Part shown: positions 52,674 to 60,602 of the stretch, in pieces
How the letters are laid out: each line of letters begins with the position of its first letter
Numbering within the stretch: the stretch's first letter is position 1
Assembly: GCA_030431525.1 (NCBI GenBank)
Contig: JAUIJC010000013.1
Location: 1 to 64,000 of the forward strand
From: Bacteroidia bacterium
GTDB taxonomy: Bacteria; Bacteroidota; Bacteroidia; Cytophagales; JAAEPT01
Reading direction: 5' to 3'
Length of the DNA stretch: 64,000 bases
Translations under genes and position numbers: made by a program
The notes under the pieces: model-generated
What the model was told of the DNA's origin: nothing
Database searches by the model: none
The model's input: only the letters and a program-made list of their open reading frames with translations

Positions 52674-53804
52674 ATGAAGAGACTTTTGACAATTGTTTGT
52701 GTATTTGGTTTTGTCTTGGCTGGGGTGGCACAGGATATTGTGGATATTCCAGATGCGAATTTCAAGACACTTCTTCTGGCAGAAGCTGATGCGAATAATG
52801 ATGGTGAACTTCAACAGTCTGAGGCAAACACAATCAGGGAGGTTGCTTATTATAGTGGGGCTACTATCTCTGATTTAACCGGAATAAAGTCATTGACCTT
52901 CCTGAAGGAAATCTTTGTTAGTACTGTTGTTTCCTCTTCAATAGATCTTGGAGGATTAGAGTATCTAACCAAGGTTGTAATAAACAACGAGAAACTTGTT
53001 GCCCTTAATGTTCAGGGTTGTGTAAGCCTTCAATATCTGTCTTGTGAACAAGCTTCATTGCAAGAATTAGATTTATCTGAACTTTCTGCATTGAAGAATG
53101 TCTATGTGTCTGACAACTTTCTTACTTCAGTTGATTTTTCTGGTTGTGAATCTTTGAATACAGTCCATTTAATGGATAATTATCTCACCTCTTTAGATTT
53201 TACTTCTGTTAAATCCACCGTGCTTAGCTTGCAAGCAAAGGGAAATACGAATTTAAAAGAGGTTTGCGCTCCGAGTAAGTCAACATATTTTTCTACTTCC
53301 TTAGAGTCAAATACTGAAATTAATGAACATTGTATTTGTGAGAATACAAGTTCTTCAATTTCAGAGATTAGTTGTGATTCATATTTGGCTCCAAGTGGAG
53401 CCGTCTATTATGAGACTGGAGTTTATGAGGATATTATTCCAAATGCCTTGGGTTGTGATAGCATAATCACAATTGACTTAACTGTTAATGAATCAACTGC
53501 CCGTGGTTTATCCAAGACAGTTTGTGATAGTTATTCTGCTCCAGATGGAAAAGTCTATACAGAAAGTGGTTTCTATGAGGTGGTGATCGAGAACGCAGTT
53601 GGCTGCGACAGTACTATCTATCTTGATTTGACTGTAGATTGTAGTAAGGTTACAGCAACACAAGAGGCTCACTCATCCTCTAAGCAAATTCTTCGTGCCT
53701 ATACGCCTATGGGGACTGAGGTTCCAAAGGCAACTAAAGGTCAATTGTTGATCTTGGAATATTCGGATGGAAGTCGTGAGAAAATCTTTGTAAAGGAGGA
53801 TTAA
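52674..53804 (+). CDS. Leucine-rich-repeat secreted protein with GCDS repeats and T9SS-like tail
   Basis: 376 residues, with signal peptide MKRLLTIVCVFGFVLAGVAQ. An EF-hand-like/dockerin-like loop (EADANNDGELQQSEA) precedes an LRR region (LTFLKEIF, LEYLTKVVI, LNVQGCVSLQYLSC, LDLSELSALKNVYVSDN). Then come two 55-residue units of the type CDSYxAPxGxxYxExGxY ... GCDSIITIDLTV (about 240-285 and 295-340), as found in Bacteroidota adhesins. The tail (ILRAYTPMGTEVPKATKGQL ... EKIFVKED) looks like a short, divergent sorting domain. It is AT-rich compared with neighbours. Presumably a surface or secreted adhesin. Confidence 0.72.
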   Translation: MKRLLTIVCVFGFVLAGVAQDIVDIPDANFKTLLLAEADANNDGELQQSEANTIREVAYYSGATISDLTGIKSLTFLKEIFVSTVVSSSIDLGGLEYLTKVVINNEKLVALNVQGCVSLQYLSCEQASLQELDLSELSALKNVYVSDNFLTSVDFSGCESLNTVHLMDNYLTSLDFTSVKSTVLSLQAKGNTNLKEVCAPSKSTYFSTSLESNTEINEHCICENTSSSISEISCDSYLAPSGAVYYETGVYEDIIPNALGCDSIITIDLTVNESTARGLSKTVCDSYSAPDGKVYTESGFYEVVIENAVGCDSTIYLDLTVDCSKVTATQEAHSSSKQILRAYTPMGTEVPKATKGQLLILEYSDGSREKIFVKED

Positions 53805-53826
53805 GTAACTTTTTTCACTGAATTGA

Positions 53827-53868
53827 ATGGGAGTATGTTCTAAACTTGGACATGCTCCCTTTTTTTGT
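53827..53868 (+). terminator. Rho-independent terminator
   Basis: GGGAGTATGTTC-loop-GACATGCTCCC followed by seven T residues. Confidence 0.88.
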
Positions 53869-53920
53869 GAATAATGAGCCTTTTCCAGCGTTATCCATAA
53901 AACGATTCAACAATGAAGCT

Positions 53921-54415
53921 ATGGATACCAAAAAAGGCCTGAAATGGGGAGGCGTGGTGCTTAGTGTCCTTTTGGCGATGGGGAGCTGTAAAAAGGATGA
54001 TGACCAAAAGATGGATGACACGTCGTCGAAGTCCTCAACAGAAAAACTCACAGAAACCAGTTGGCTGATTTCTGAGCATGAGATGAGCATGGGAGATTCT
54101 TCTTATAACAAGTTGGATAGTGCCAATGCCTGTGACAAGAGCCAAGTCCTGATGTTTGACCCGACAGGGTGGATGGTTAATTACAAGGAGGATGTTTCCT
54201 GTGATGCCTCCGAGCTGGAGGTCGATACCAGTTATTGGAAATTCAGCGAGGACGAGTCCATGCTCTATCTCTATGAGGACATGGAAATGACAGGCGATGG
54301 ACAGGAGGTAGAAATTAATGAGCTGACTGAGGGAAAGCTGAAAATTACGATGGCAGAGAAGGATTCTGTGGGGAATGTGGAAGGGTCTTCTACCTTGACT
54401 TTTATGTCGAAATAA
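53921..54415 (+). CDS. Lipocalin-like lipoprotein
   Basis: 164 residues from the ATG at 53921: a signal MDTKKGLKWGGVVLSVLLAM, then GSC and KKDDDQKMDDTSSKSS, a typical surface-exported acidic lipoprotein start. The body has a lipocalin-like/META-like pattern: LTETSWLISEHEMSMGD, SQVLMFDPTGWMVNYKED, DTSYWKFSEDESMLYLYEDM, LKITMAEKDSVGNVEG. This resembles the lipocalin_4/5 families of Bacteroidota. Role unknown. Confidence 0.68.
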   Translation: MDTKKGLKWGGVVLSVLLAMGSCKKDDDQKMDDTSSKSSTEKLTETSWLISEHEMSMGDSSYNKLDSANACDKSQVLMFDPTGWMVNYKEDVSCDASELEVDTSYWKFSEDESMLYLYEDMEMTGDGQEVEINELTEGKLKITMAEKDSVGNVEGSSTLTFMSK

Positions 54416-54434
54416 GTGGGAATGTTAAAAATGA

Positions 54435-54479
54435 GAATCCCCGTTTTGCTGTTTTGTGCAGGACGGGGATTTTTTTTCA
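54435..54479 (+). terminator. Rho-independent terminator
   Basis: AATCCCCGT ... ACGGGGATT with eight T residues, about 20 bp after the lipocalin-like gene. Confidence 0.88.
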
Positions 54480-54587
54480 AATTAGAGTGCTGTGTTGATT
54501 AAATACTATGCTGGTGATTTTGGCGTATATTTTTGAATGGAGGAGTTGCATCATTGAAGGCATTTATGCTGGACAAAAGATAGGCAA

Positions 54588-54773
54588 ATGAAAAGAAAGG
54601 AGTTTCTGAAAAAGGCGATGGCCGCGGGCGCTTTAAGTGCCGTGTGGCCTAACTTGGGAAAGGCTGACCCCAGTCCACATGCTCCTTTTAGCGAGGAGTT
54701 CGAACGGGTTGGGTTTAATCATCTACCGAATAACGAACAACGAACAACGAACCATGAACAGCGTTCTTCATAA
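54588..54773 (+). pseudogene. Export-leader reading frame out of frame with pirin
   Basis: 61 codons: MKRKEFLKKAMAAGALSAVW, then PNLGKADPSPHAPFSEEFER and VGFNHLPNNEQRTTNHEQRS. The start resembles a Tat leader (RKxFLK instead of RRxFLK, then a moderately hydrophobic segment). The VGFNHLPN segment is what I recall preceding the catalytic domain in exported pirins of Bacteroidota. The frame then crosses a 7-bp tandem array and ends at TAA 20 bases into the pirin gene. Deleting one 7-bp unit would join it in frame to pirin. It could be a decayed leader or a switch. Confidence 0.6.
54727..54761. repeat. Heptamer array CGAACAA between leader and pirin start
   Basis: Five contiguous 7-bp units: CGAATAA, CGAACAA, CGAACAA, CGAACCA, TGAACAG. 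The pirin ATG at 54754 lies across the fourth and fifth units. There is no evident inverted arm, unlike the arrays at 26713 and 60438. Confidence 0.88.
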
Positions 54774-55467
54774 GGCCAATACGAGAGGCCATGCAAACCA
54801 CGGCTGGTTGAACAGTCATCATACTTTTAGCTTTGCGAATTATCATAATCCAGATCGGATGAACTTTGGTGTGCTAAGGGTTTTGAATGATGACCGTGTA
54901 GCCGGAGGACAGGGATTTGGTCGTCACCCACACCAGAATATGGAAATCATTTCCATTCCATTGGAAGGTGATTTGGAGCACAAGGACAGTATGGGGAATA
55001 CGACAGTTATTCGTTCCGGAGATGTTCAGGTGATGAGTGCCGGCAAGGGCATATTCCACAGCGAATACAATAAAAATGAGCAGCAAGAAGTCAAGTTCCT
55101 TCAGATTTGGGTGATTCCAAACAAGAAGGATGTGGAGCCTCGTTATGATCAGATTTCAATCAAAGAGGTAGCCACCCCAAATTCCTTTTACCAAATCCTT
55201 TCACCCAATGCCGATGATCAGGGTGTGTGGATTCATCAAGATGCTTGGTTTCATCTCGGTAAGTTTGAGGCAGAGAAAGGCGACACCTATAAACTGAAAA
55301 ACACGGCTAACGGCGTGTATGTTTTTGTGCTGGAAGGTGAAGTAGAAGTGGATGGTCAGAAGCTTTCCCAAAGAGATGGCTACGGACTTTGGGGGATTCA
55401 TGAGTTCAGCCTTAAGGCTTCCTCTGATGCTCAGGTTTTGGTGATGGAAGTGCCGATGAGTTTGTAG
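54754..55467 (+). CDS. Pirin-family cupin protein
   Basis: 237 residues from the ATG at 54754 (MNSVLHKANTRGHANHGWLN), which matches the usual start of cytoplasmic pirins. The bicupin metal site is present: FGRHPHQNMEIIS (two His), then HSEYN and the surrounding GDVQVMSAGKGIFHSE. Bacterial pirins include quercetin 2,3-dioxygenases and redox-dependent regulators; I cannot say which applies here. The open frame extends upstream without similarity to pirins. A separate leader frame precedes it in another phase. The stop codon TAG is the start of a palindromic element. Confidence 0.93.
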   Translation: MNSVLHKANTRGHANHGWLNSHHTFSFANYHNPDRMNFGVLRVLNDDRVAGGQGFGRHPHQNMEIISIPLEGDLEHKDSMGNTTVIRSGDVQVMSAGKGIFHSEYNKNEQQEVKFLQIWVIPNKKDVEPRYDQISIKEVATPNSFYQILSPNADDQGVWIHQDAWFHLGKFEAEKGDTYKLKNTANGVYVFVLEGEVEVDGQKLSQRDGYGLWGIHEFSLKASSDAQVLVMEVPMSL

Positions 55468-55525
55468 GGGCAGACCTGTGTGTCTGCCCACGGATATGGA
55501 GGTGGACACACAGGTCCGCCCCTAC
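55464..55525. repeat. GTAGGGGC intergenic palindromic element abutting the pirin stop
   Basis: GTAGGGGCAGACCTGTGTGT at the left with inverse ACACAGGTCCGCCCCTAC at the right, about 25-bp arms. The left end contains the pirin stop codon, as with the element at 590. Structure is like that element; the sequence differs. Confidence 0.82.
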
Positions 55526-55546
55526 GGCAGGTTACTGTTCCCAGTA

Positions 55547-55600
55547 TCAAAAAAGGGGGTACGAAAGCTTAGTGTAGCTTTCGTCCCCCTTTTTTGATAA
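55547..55600. terminator. Bidirectional rho-independent terminator
   Basis: A 20-bp stem (AAAAAAGGGGGTACGAAAGC with its inverse) between the converging pirin and moxR genes. Confidence 0.9.
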
Positions 55601-55610
55601 TTGATGTTTC

Positions 55611-56576
55611 TCAGTAAAGTTTCTGGATGATGTTATCCACATCAATGCCTTCGGCTTCCGCTTTAAAGTTTCGGACAATGCGGTGGCGCAAAATTGGTTT
55701 TGCTACTGCTTGTACATCCTCAATGTCTGGGGAATATTTTCCCTTGAAAAGGGCGTTACATTTCGCTCCCAATACTAAGAACTGCGCAGCACGTGGACCA
55801 GCACCCCATTCCAAGAAATCCTTGGTGGCTTGGGCAGTGCTTCCGTTGTTCGGGCGTGTTCGCTGAACCAAACCAACGGCGTATTCAATCACGTTGTCGG
55901 CGATCGGTACCTCGCGAACCAATTGCTGGAAACGGATGATTTGCTCAGCGTTCAAGATTGGTTTGAGTTCCGCTTTGATGTTCGATGTTGTACGCTTGAT
56001 GATTTCAACTTCGTCCTCATACGATGGGTAGTCAAGAACAATGTTGAACATGAAACGGTCCAATTGGGCTTCTGGAAGCGGGTAAGTTCCTTCCTGCTCA
56101 ATCGGGTTTTGCGTGGCCAGTACGAAAAATGGTTTTGCCAACTGGTGATTGTGGCCAGCTACGGTAACCTGCTTTTCCTGCATAGCCTCAAGCAAAGCAG
56201 CCTGTGTTTTTGGCGGAGTTCGGTTAATCTCATCCGCCAAAATGATGTTGCTGAAGATTGGACCTTTCACAAACTGGAATTTGTGGTTGGCGTCCATCGT
56301 TTCAGATCCAAGAATGTCGGAAGGCATCAAGTCTGGAGTGAACTGGATGCGGTTGAAATCCAAGTCCAACACTTTGGAGATGGTTTGAACCAAGAGGGTT
56401 TTTGCCAATCCAGGAACACCCATTAACAGGCTGTGCGCCTGACAAAATATGGAGGTTAGCACCAAATGAACAGTGTCTTCCTGTCCGATGATGACTTTTC
56501 CAATCTCGTTTTTCAGTTCCCCGTAGGCTTTTTTCAGTGCGTCTGCGGCTTCCTTGTCGTTGGCGTATTGACTCAT
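55611..56576 (-). CDS. MoxR-family AAA+ ATPase
   Basis: 321 residues. Walker A GVPGLAKTLL, Walker B IILADEINRTPP, sensor 1 ATQNPIEQEGTYPLPEAQLDRF, and the C-terminal lid (RPNNGSTAQATKDFLEWGAGPRA) are all intact. MoxR proteins are chaperone-type ATPases that often work with von Willebrand factor A proteins, but no such partner gene is in this window. A periplasmic chaperone gene cluster (surA-like) lies upstream on the same strand; a lipoprotein gene and a terminator lie between. Confidence 0.93.
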   Translation of the reverse strand: MSQYANDKEAADALKKAYGELKNEIGKVIIGQEDTVHLVLTSIFCQAHSLLMGVPGLAKTLLVQTISKVLDLDFNRIQFTPDLMPSDILGSETMDANHKFQFVKGPIFSNIILADEINRTPPKTQAALLEAMQEKQVTVAGHNHQLAKPFFVLATQNPIEQEGTYPLPEAQLDRFMFNIVLDYPSYEDEVEIIKRTTSNIKAELKPILNAEQIIRFQQLVREVPIADNVIEYAVGLVQRTRPNNGSTAQATKDFLEWGAGPRAAQFLVLGAKCNALFKGKYSPDIEDVQAVAKPILRHRIVRNFKAEAEGIDVDNIIQKLY

Positions 56577-56637
56577 AAAAGTGTCTTGGATAAGAATAGG
56601 AGGTCAAGATAAGGGTTTTCTGTCAATCAATGCAGGG

Positions 56638-57891
56638 CTACCGTTTTCGAATCACCCCAGTAGGGGCTTTAATTCTTTTTGCTTCACTGGTTCCTTCAAA
56701 GATGAAAGTGGTGTTGGTGTCTTTGGCAGACAAAATATTTATTTGACAGTTTTTGAAAGTTCCTTGTGCTTTCTTCCCTGGGTTTGCCCCTGTGACCTTG
56801 TTAATTGTAGAATTAATCACTGTGATTTGTCCTCCCAATTGAAGGCTCAAGTGGTCAAGCTGACAGTCTTTGAGGGTTAAAGTGAGCCCTTTTCCGCCCG
56901 AGCCGATTTCACCCTTGCAGGCTATTAACGTTCCAGATACCGCACCATCACCTACATTGTCAAAGTAGCAGTTCTTGGCAATAACTTCTGGAATGTGCTT
57001 ATGCTTGGGGGTGTAAATTCCAAAATGACAGTTTTCTAACTGAATAGGAGTGGATTTAGGGGTAGATAATTCAACGCCTTTATTTGGGGACTGTACATTG
57101 TAAAGCTCCACGTAGCGGTTTTTGCCAGGAACTCCACCACCGCTAAAATGGTGAAGAGCCAGCTTTCCTGGCTTTAGTGTCACATTATTGAATCGGAGGG
57201 AAACATTGGGGTGGCAGTAAAGGGTGTGGGAAACATAGGCTTGTTTCCTCCCTGCCACACGCGCATTGCCAAAGTCATCTCCATTTTGGATGGTCATGTT
57301 TTCCAAGTGAAGGTATTTGGCTGGACCATCCTGCGAAAATATGGTGATGGGTACTCTTCCCACGGAAATCGTACTGTTTTTCCATACCGTTCCACTCCAT
57401 TGCAGTATGGAATCGTTGGCTTCATCCCAAAGGCCACCACGACTGCTGGAGTAGGCCTCTCGTCCGCTGAGAATATTTACTTGGTCAAATTCGTTTTGCC
57501 AAATGATTTTTTCTTGTCGAGCAGTCAAGAAGGCCGTGCTATTAGAGTCTTGTTGGATGTCAAAACCAGAAAAAAAATGCCTTCCCTCATGGAGGTGAAA
57601 AAGTTCATTAAACTTTGAATGAACGTTTGCCGTGATGGTTGGTTGGTTTTCACCTTTAAGGGTGATGTCCCCATGAACATGAACAGGGGAGCTGATCTCA
57701 ACGTCCTTGTCAATGATTGCAGGGGAGTTTTGGCGTTGGGCAGTTTCTATAAAGGAAGTGAAATTCCCTTGGTGGTTACTAAGGCGGTAGCCGTTTTCCT
57801 TCTTAGCTCCCCATGGTAATAGTCTGCAGGACAGTAATGTGAAAAGGATAAGAAGGCTAATGCTGATTGGTTTCCAAGGAATGTTCCTCAT
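56638..57891 (-). CDS. Lipoprotein with parallel beta-helix
   Basis: 417 residues, with lipoprotein signal MRNIPWKPISISLLILFTLL, then SC. The body has pectin-lyase-like rung repeats: HVHGDITLKGENQPTITANV, YLHLENMTIQNGDDFGN, LRFNNVTLKPGKLALHHF, IQLENCHFGIYTPKH, VIAKNCYFDNVGDG, LTLKDCQLDHLSLQLGGQITV, GTFKNCQINIL. No catalytic signature of polysaccharide lyases is evident. Likely a surface or periplasmic beta-helix of unknown binding function. It lies 61 bp upstream of moxR on the same strand. Confidence 0.7.
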   Translation of the reverse strand: MRNIPWKPISISLLILFTLLSCRLLPWGAKKENGYRLSNHQGNFTSFIETAQRQNSPAIIDKDVEISSPVHVHGDITLKGENQPTITANVHSKFNELFHLHEGRHFFSGFDIQQDSNSTAFLTARQEKIIWQNEFDQVNILSGREAYSSSRGGLWDEANDSILQWSGTVWKNSTISVGRVPITIFSQDGPAKYLHLENMTIQNGDDFGNARVAGRKQAYVSHTLYCHPNVSLRFNNVTLKPGKLALHHFSGGGVPGKNRYVELYNVQSPNKGVELSTPKSTPIQLENCHFGIYTPKHKHIPEVIAKNCYFDNVGDGAVSGTLIACKGEIGSGGKGLTLTLKDCQLDHLSLQLGGQITVINSTINKVTGANPGKKAQGTFKNCQINILSAKDTNTTFIFEGTSEAKRIKAPTGVIRKR

Positions 57892-58127
57892 TGAGATATT
57901 CTTTAGGGCTTTTAAGCTTTGAGTATAGTGGCTATACCGAGTTTAACTGCGAGTATCGGTATTTGTTAATAATTAATACACGAAGAATGTTCCTGTGGTT
58001 TAATATGGAAAGTAGAGTATTAATCTTGTATGTTTTTTATCGTTCTGTAAATCAGTAGGAAAGTATTGATCTATTTCACACATATATTTTGGATAGAAAT
58101 TACTCAATAATAAAACCCTGAAAAGCT

Positions 58128-58174
58128 TAAATGACGAAGGCTGTCTCTTTTGAGACAGCCTTCGTCATTATTAG
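58128..58174 (-). terminator. Rho-independent terminator of the surA-like cluster
   Basis: AATGACGAAGGCTGTCTC-TTTT-GAGACAGCCTTCGTCATT, a perfect 18-bp stem ending 20 bp from the stop of the last gene. The region 57892-58127 is AT-rich and otherwise featureless. Confidence 0.85.
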
Positions 58175-58189
58175 GAAAATGGAATTCAA

Positions 58190-59548
58190 TTACTTGAGTA
58201 CTTCGCAGTAATCAAACTCAGGATCCACCTTCACAAATACTTGGTCTTTCACTTCTTCAAACCATTTGTTGATGGCAGTGTTTTTCTTTTCAGCGAGGGC
58301 TGCTGCTTGGAACTTTTGATAGTCGTCCTGCAGGTTGGCCACGTGTGGGGCAATCTTGTCTTTGAGGTAAACGATACGCAATGCTTGTTTGCCGTCAGGC
58401 GTGGTGTATGTCTGTGGCGTGGAAATGTCACCAGGCTGCATTTCATCGACCAAGAAGTAAAGGGAGTAGTCCAGTTTGTCGGCAGCGATGCGTGAGCTAC
58501 CTGTTTCTTGGCTGAGGAACATGCCACCAGTTGATTTGGTCATTGGATCCTCTGAATATTCGCTTACGACTTTGGAGAAGGTGACGTTTCCGTTCACAAT
58601 TTCATTTCTCAGACTGTCCAAGGTGTTTTTCGTGGCTTTTACGTCGAGTTCAGAAGAGGCGATGGTCAACAGGATGTGACGGGAGCGGTACTCGTTTCCA
58701 CGACGCTCCAACAACTCAATAAGGTGCAAACCGAATTGGGATTCTGCGATGCCCAGTTCACCTGGCTTTAGGGAGAGCGCCATTGCCTCATATTCAGGAA
58801 CAAGTTCTCCAGTTTTGAACCAGCCCAATTCTCCGCCCTGTGAACCAGAACCTGGGTCTTTGGAATATTGCTTTGCGAGCTCGCCAAAGTTCTCACCGTT
58901 TTCGATACGGTATTTCAGGTCTTTGAGCAATTCCATGGACTTGCCCTTTTCGGATTGTCCTGGTTTAGGGAAAATCACAATTTGTCCGATTTCCATTTCC
59001 GAGGAGAAAAATGGAAGGCTGTCTTGTGGGATGGATTTGTAGAAGCGCTTGACCTGACCAGGAGTAATTTTTACATCAGCCGTGATTTTCTCCTGCATTT
59101 TTTGGACAATGAGTTGCTCACGAACCTGATCGCGGAGTTCTTCTTTGAGATCGCTACAGGATTTTCCGTATTGCTGGGCCAAGGTTTCACAGTCCATGCC
59201 GTAGGTCTGCATCAGCATGGCCATGCGTCGGTCGAGCTGGGAGGATACCATTTCATCCTCAACAGTGACGGAGTCAATGACAGCTTTGGCGACCAAAAGT
59301 TTGTTGACAATTAGTCCTTCGAGCACCTGACATTTTGGATTCTCAAGACTGAAAAAGTTGGGGCTGTTGGACGCTTGCATGTAAGCAGCTTCCAAATCGG
59401 ATTGTAAAATGATTTCGTCGTCGACCTTGGCCACAATTTTTTCGATGACTTGGCCTACTGCTGGTTGGGCAACGGACTGGTTTGCGCAAAAAAGGCAAAG
59501 TAAAAGGCTCCAAATGGAGAGTAGGAGGTGTTTATGGGAAAGCTTCAT
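58190..59548 (-). CDS. SurA-type periplasmic chaperone/peptidyl-prolyl isomerase
   Basis: 452 residues, with signal peptide MKLSHKHLLLSIWSLLLCLF ... VAQ. N-terminal SurA chaperone domain: VIEKIVAKVDDEIILQSDLEAAY. Two parvulin domains follow: MEIGQIVIFPKPGQ ... YSKDPGSGSQGGELGWFKTGEL (about residues 180-280), and RSRHILLTIASSELD ... YSEDPMTKSTGGMFLSQET (about 290-390). These chaperones escort outer-membrane proteins across the periplasm. Third of three adjacent same-strand genes of this type; the next gene upstream ends only 2 bp before its ATG. Confidence 0.92.
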   Translation of the reverse strand: MKLSHKHLLLSIWSLLLCLFCANQSVAQPAVGQVIEKIVAKVDDEIILQSDLEAAYMQASNSPNFFSLENPKCQVLEGLIVNKLLVAKAVIDSVTVEDEMVSSQLDRRMAMLMQTYGMDCETLAQQYGKSCSDLKEELRDQVREQLIVQKMQEKITADVKITPGQVKRFYKSIPQDSLPFFSSEMEIGQIVIFPKPGQSEKGKSMELLKDLKYRIENGENFGELAKQYSKDPGSGSQGGELGWFKTGELVPEYEAMALSLKPGELGIAESQFGLHLIELLERRGNEYRSRHILLTIASSELDVKATKNTLDSLRNEIVNGNVTFSKVVSEYSEDPMTKSTGGMFLSQETGSSRIAADKLDYSLYFLVDEMQPGDISTPQTYTTPDGKQALRIVYLKDKIAPHVANLQDDYQKFQAAALAEKKNTAINKWFEEVKDQVFVKVDPEFDYCEVLK

Positions 59549-59550
59549 TT

Positions 59551-60402
59551 TCAGCGCAAAATCTCAATGTTGTTGTCCATGAGTGCCTTTTGATAGGCCT
59601 CATTCTCAAAGGTACGGAGGAGTTCCTTCTTTTTGATGTTTAATAGGGCATTTGCGATGCCTTGCCTACAGAAATCCAATGGTGATTGGCTGTTTTTGCG
59701 GGCATATTCAGTGACGTAGAGGTAGTAGGTGTAAGTGGAGTCCTCACGTCGGGAGAGCTCATTGGATTGGAGGACCATTCCTGGGTTTACGCCTTGGAAT
59801 GGAGTGTTTTCTGCGACATCATCCAATTTTACCCAAGCGCTGTCCGAGATAATGGTCTGCTCCGCAAAGCGGGTGGCATAGGAACGCAAATCGCTGACGC
59901 CTTGTTCGCCCTCGCTTTGGATATATTCCTCAGCAAGGTCGGCTTTGGGGGCTTCATTCCTGATTTTGAGGAAACGTCCTTTGAAGATGTCGTCCTTAAG
60001 GATGAATTGAGTTGGATGCTCGTCGTAATAATCAGTGATTTCGTTCTCCGTCAGTTCCTTGCTCAATTCCTGTTCGATGAGGCGTCGTTTAAGCTCAAAG
60101 GTTAAAAGTTGTTCGCGGTGCTCTTCAAGCTGACGGTTGATTTCCTCCTCGTTGATATCCTTATGCTGTTCCGCTTTGTGTAGCATGACTTGGCGGCGAA
60201 GCCAGCGATCCACATACTGTTTGGCCTTGTTGGTGCTGTCCTGTGCTGAGAAGGGATGACCGATTGCCTTTTCCACTTCTTTGGTGCTCAGGGTTTTGTC
60301 ATAGGCACGAGCCACCACATTTTTATTCTTGGTAGCATCACCATCACAAGAGGTAATCGCAAAGGCCAGTAGTAAAAGGTGGATTAGCAAAGAATGCTTC
60401 AT
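59551..60402 (-). CDS. SurA-N-like lipoprotein, no evident isomerase domain
   Basis: 283 residues from the ATG at 60402, with a lipoprotein signal (MKHSLLIHLLLLAFAITSC). The central region (VDRWLRRQVMLHKAEQHKDI ... LTENEITDYYDEHPTQFILKDDIFKG) resembles the chaperone part of SurA/PpiD proteins, but there is no recognisable parvulin fold afterwards. So it is probably a chaperone or adaptor without isomerase activity, or one with a highly divergent parvulin domain. It sits between two parvulin genes. A heptamer-array element separates it from the upstream gene. Confidence 0.7.
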   Translation of the reverse strand: MKHSLLIHLLLLAFAITSCDGDATKNKNVVARAYDKTLSTKEVEKAIGHPFSAQDSTNKAKQYVDRWLRRQVMLHKAEQHKDINEEEINRQLEEHREQLLTFELKRRLIEQELSKELTENEITDYYDEHPTQFILKDDIFKGRFLKIRNEAPKADLAEEYIQSEGEQGVSDLRSYATRFAEQTIISDSAWVKLDDVAENTPFQGVNPGMVLQSNELSRREDSTYTYYLYVTEYARKNSQSPLDFCRQGIANALLNIKKKELLRTFENEAYQKALMDNNIEILR

Positions 60403-60432
60403 AGGGAAAGGCAGCATTAAGGAAAGGGGAAT

Positions 60433-60577
60433 AAGACAAGAAGTAAGGGTTAAGAGCTTTTGTACAATGTATCGTGTATCAAGTATTATGATTGCCCCAT
60501 TATTTGAGGTCATTATACATAATACATGGTACTTGATACAAATATGTATCGTAGCCTGTCTTAACTCTTACTTCTTT
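60433..60577. repeat. Nested inverted heptamer arrays inside the chaperone cluster
   Basis: Four 7-bp units beginning GTA occur at 60462, 60469, 60476 and 60483. Their inverse, with TAC at 60516, 60523, 60530 and 60537, follows a 22-bp centre. Outside these arms is a second 7-bp periodicity: AAG at 60438, 60445 and 60452, with inverse CTT at 60560, 60567 and 60574. The whole folds as one imperfect hairpin between two co-directional genes. Confidence 0.88.
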
Positions 60578-60602
60578 TTAACGCTTATCTCTTCAGTAGA
60601 AA

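Noticed and set aside
57892-58127. Small RNA or gene in the AT-rich gap
   Set aside because: No open frame with signal or family, and no structure other than the terminator to its right.
60403-60513. Longer start for the SurA-N-like lipoprotein
   Set aside because: The upstream extension is encoded by the heptamer element and would bury the lipoprotein signal that begins at 60402.
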